From: Halalkalibacter oceani | GTDB lineage: Bacteria; Bacillota; Bacilli; Bacillales; Bacillaceae_D | NCBI RefSeq assembly: GCF_023715605.1 | Contig: NZ_JAMBOL010000009.1 | Span: 62,001-126,000 of the forward strand | Reading direction: 5' to 3' | DNA length: 64,000 nucleotides | Shown: piece after piece, positions 62,705-64,000 of the stretch | Numbering within the stretch: the first letter of the stretch is position 1 | Layout: each line of letters starts with the position of its first letter | The notes under the pieces: generated by a model | Database searches by the model: none | What the model was told of the DNA's origin: nothing | Seen by the model: only the letters and a program-made list of their open reading frames with translations | Program-made: the position numbers and the translations under genes

Positions 62705-63850
62705 CTATAGCTCCTCCAGTAATCTGACAAGCAAAGCAATGCGTTCAGCCATTTTATCTTTGAGGATATGTTCATAAACAGCGTGGGCGCCATCACCGAC
62801 CGGGCCTAAGCCATCCAGTGTCGGCACCCCTTGAGCAGCAGTTAAATTACCATCACTGATCGCTCCTGTGGAAGCTTCAGGTAATGGATAACCTAACTCT
62901 TCCGCTAATTGCTTAGCTTTACGATAGAGCTTGGCCACACCTTCCGTGCGGTCTAATGGTGGACGTTTGATCAGCGTATAAACGTCCAGCACCGCTCCCG
63001 GCAATACCGGCTTTCGTCCTTCAATTTCCTGCTTCAGCTTCTCAACCTCACCCTGGTTTGCCACCCGCGCATCAATTTCGACGGCAGCCTCAGCTGGAAT
63101 AACATTCGTTCTCGTGCCCCCATGAACAATTCCAGAGCTGACCGTTGTGCCTGTATCATAATTGGTCAGTTTCTGGATTTCGACAATTTGATGCGCCAGT
63201 TCTTCAATCGCGTTGATTCCTTTTTCATGATCCATTCCGGCGTGACTTGACTTGCCTTTCGCCGTCAGCTTGAAGTACATTATGCCTTTTCTCGCCGTAA
63301 TTACTGCCTCACCAACGCCGCCTTCCAGAATAAGAACGGAATCAGCTTTGTCTGCTTCTATTCTAATAATCTCACGTGATGTCGCACTGTTCATTTCTTC
63401 ATCGGAATTAAACAGACATGTGACTGGTCGCTTCGTTCTTCTCCCCAGATCCTTTATCACTTTCAAAGCAGTCAGGATAAAGGCGATAGCTCCTTTCATA
63501 TCGAAAGTGCCTGGACCATAGATTTTGTTGCCTTCTATTTTGAAAGGCATTTCTTGTAAAGTTCCTTTTTTCCAAACAGTATCCATATGGGCAATGACAA
63601 GGATCGGTTTTAAAGTCGGATTGCTGCCGCCGAATCTCGCTACAAGATGGTCCCCACGATCCTCCGTCCCCGAAGGAATAACTTCTGTTATCCCTCCTAA
63701 TTCATGCACCCTTTTCGTTAACAGGGCAGCAACTTCATTTACTGCATCACGATCATACGTAGGTGACTCGATTTCAACAATTTCCTTTAAAAAGCTGATG
63801 ATCTCCGGTTCCAAGCCTGCAATATATTTAATCAGACCATTATTATTCAT
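62705..63850 (-). CDS. M20 family metallopeptidase (carboxypeptidase G2-like)
   Basis: 381 residues, di-zinc exopeptidase. Metal and catalytic residues: ILVIAHMDTVW (His and Asp, ~83-93), YGPGTFDMKGAIA (bridging Asp, ~110-122), LFNSDEEMNS (catalytic Glu, ~146-155) and LEGG. The dimerisation domain is at ~185-295 (SSHAGMDHEKGINAI). The group includes glutamate carboxypeptidase. GGGGGAGA precedes the ATG. It follows a TPP-enzyme gene by 19 bp and is likely in the same operon. Confidence 0.88.
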   Translation of the reverse strand: MNNNGLIKYIAGLEPEIISFLKEIVEIESPTYDRDAVNEVAALLTKRVHELGGITEVIPSGTEDRGDHLVARFGGSNPTLKPILVIAHMDTVWKKGTLQEMPFKIEGNKIYGPGTFDMKGAIAFILTALKVIKDLGRRTKRPVTCLFNSDEEMNSATSREIIRIEADKADSVLILEGGVGEAVITARKGIMYFKLTAKGKSSHAGMDHEKGINAIEELAHQIVEIQKLTNYDTGTTVSSGIVHGGTRTNVIPAEAAVEIDARVANQGEVEKLKQEIEGRKPVLPGAVLDVYTLIKRPPLDRTEGVAKLYRKAKQLAEELGYPLPEASTGAISDGNLTAAQGVPTLDGLGPVGDGAHAVYEHILKDKMAERIALLVRLLEEL

Positions 63851-63869
63851 ATATGTCTCCCCCTTCAGT

Positions 63870-64000
63870 CTTATTTGCGAGCCGCGTTTCTAAGCTCTGT
63901 AATCGTTGACTGCACCGAAATGTTCTCAGGGTTACACATAATTTCGATCATCGCAGGTCTCCCGCTATCAAGCGCCTTCGACAGCGCATCCTCAAAATCG
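63870..64000 (-). CDS. C-terminus of a TPP-dependent acetolactate-synthase-like enzyme (partial)
   Basis: The last ~43 codons of a gene that continues beyond the right edge: DFEDALSKALDSGRPAMIEI then MCNPENISVQSTITELRNAARK and stop. The pattern (EDAL..AL.SG.PA.IEI) is the end of the PP domain in acetolactate-synthase-type enzymes. It is upstream of and close to the M20 peptidase gene. The catalytic parts are outside the window, so the reaction is not assigned. Confidence 0.65.

Overview
The window is chromosomal DNA from a Gram-positive, endospore-forming member of the Bacillaceae. The evidence is a spore-coat transglutaminase (Tgl), Spo0M, a KinB-like sporulation kinase, a Btr/Fur iron circuit, a complete sigma-L (sigma-54) style Roc arginine/proline pathway and a GltC relative. 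Several secreted or lipid-anchored proteins are strongly acidic, and sodium-coupled carriers and an osmoprotectant importer are present. This suggests a salt- or alkali-tolerant species, which is an inference. I see no rRNA, tRNA, CRISPR array, prophage or IS element.

Layout. 0-5.6 kb: small membrane protein, spo0M, tgl, a TPP-dependent acetolactate-synthase-like enzyme and a KinB-like kinase. 5.6-9.9 kb: a GbsR-type repressor divergent from opuAA-opuAB-opuAC (glycine betaine import), with a 36-bp perfect palindrome between them. 9.9-16.8 kb: a MATE pump, then rocD-rocA-putB behind a clear sigma-54 promoter, with a divergent rocR-type activator broken by a 14-nt deletion. 16.9-20.3 kb: an acetyltransferase, a lipoprotein, a DUF2935 protein, a tandem repeat block and rocF, which has its own sigma-54 promoter. 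20.5-24.8 kb: an M20 amidohydrolase, a YfcC carrier, a LysR regulator and a YdcF protein. 24.8-28.7 kb: CtaG/DUF2243, an acetyltransferase, and a cysteine-rich MarR/flavoprotein pair. 28.9-33.3 kb: a 53-aa gene, gdhA divergent from a GltC-like regulator, Mn catalase and a TOPRIM protein. 33.4-38.1 kb: S9 peptidase, siderophore-binding lipoprotein and Btr, with two Fur boxes. 38.1-41.0 kb: an ABC-F gene with an attenuator leader, then an HTH-peptide deformylase operon. 41-50 kb: TatD, a GGCT-like protein, AlsT, a glyoxalase-type dioxygenase, an ECF sigma/anti-sigma pair, a nitroreductase and GltS. 50-60 kb: two small envelope proteins, cardiolipin synthase, a two-component system with an ABC exporter, and a chemoreceptor. 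60-64 kb: a CD3324-type protein, guaC, an EF-G-binding protein, an M20 peptidase and the end of a TPP enzyme.

How the genes work together. Arginase, ornithine aminotransferase, P5C dehydrogenase and proline dehydrogenase convert arginine, ornithine and proline to glutamate. Glutamate dehydrogenase and the sodium-coupled carriers connect to that pool. Three separate genes protect translation (ABC-F factor, second deformylase, EF-G-binding protein). The iron cluster has a sensor-regulator and a receptor lipoprotein but no permease.

The most unusual element is a dispersed intergenic repeat. At least six copies and one core-less remnant share a nested-helix structure with compensatory base changes, a conserved AAAGATC-like linker, and a terminator-like hairpin next to the core. 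It looks like a structured-RNA or mobile-terminator family. The second is the ABC-F leader: promoter, three-codon micro-ORF, anti-terminator and terminator can all be read directly.
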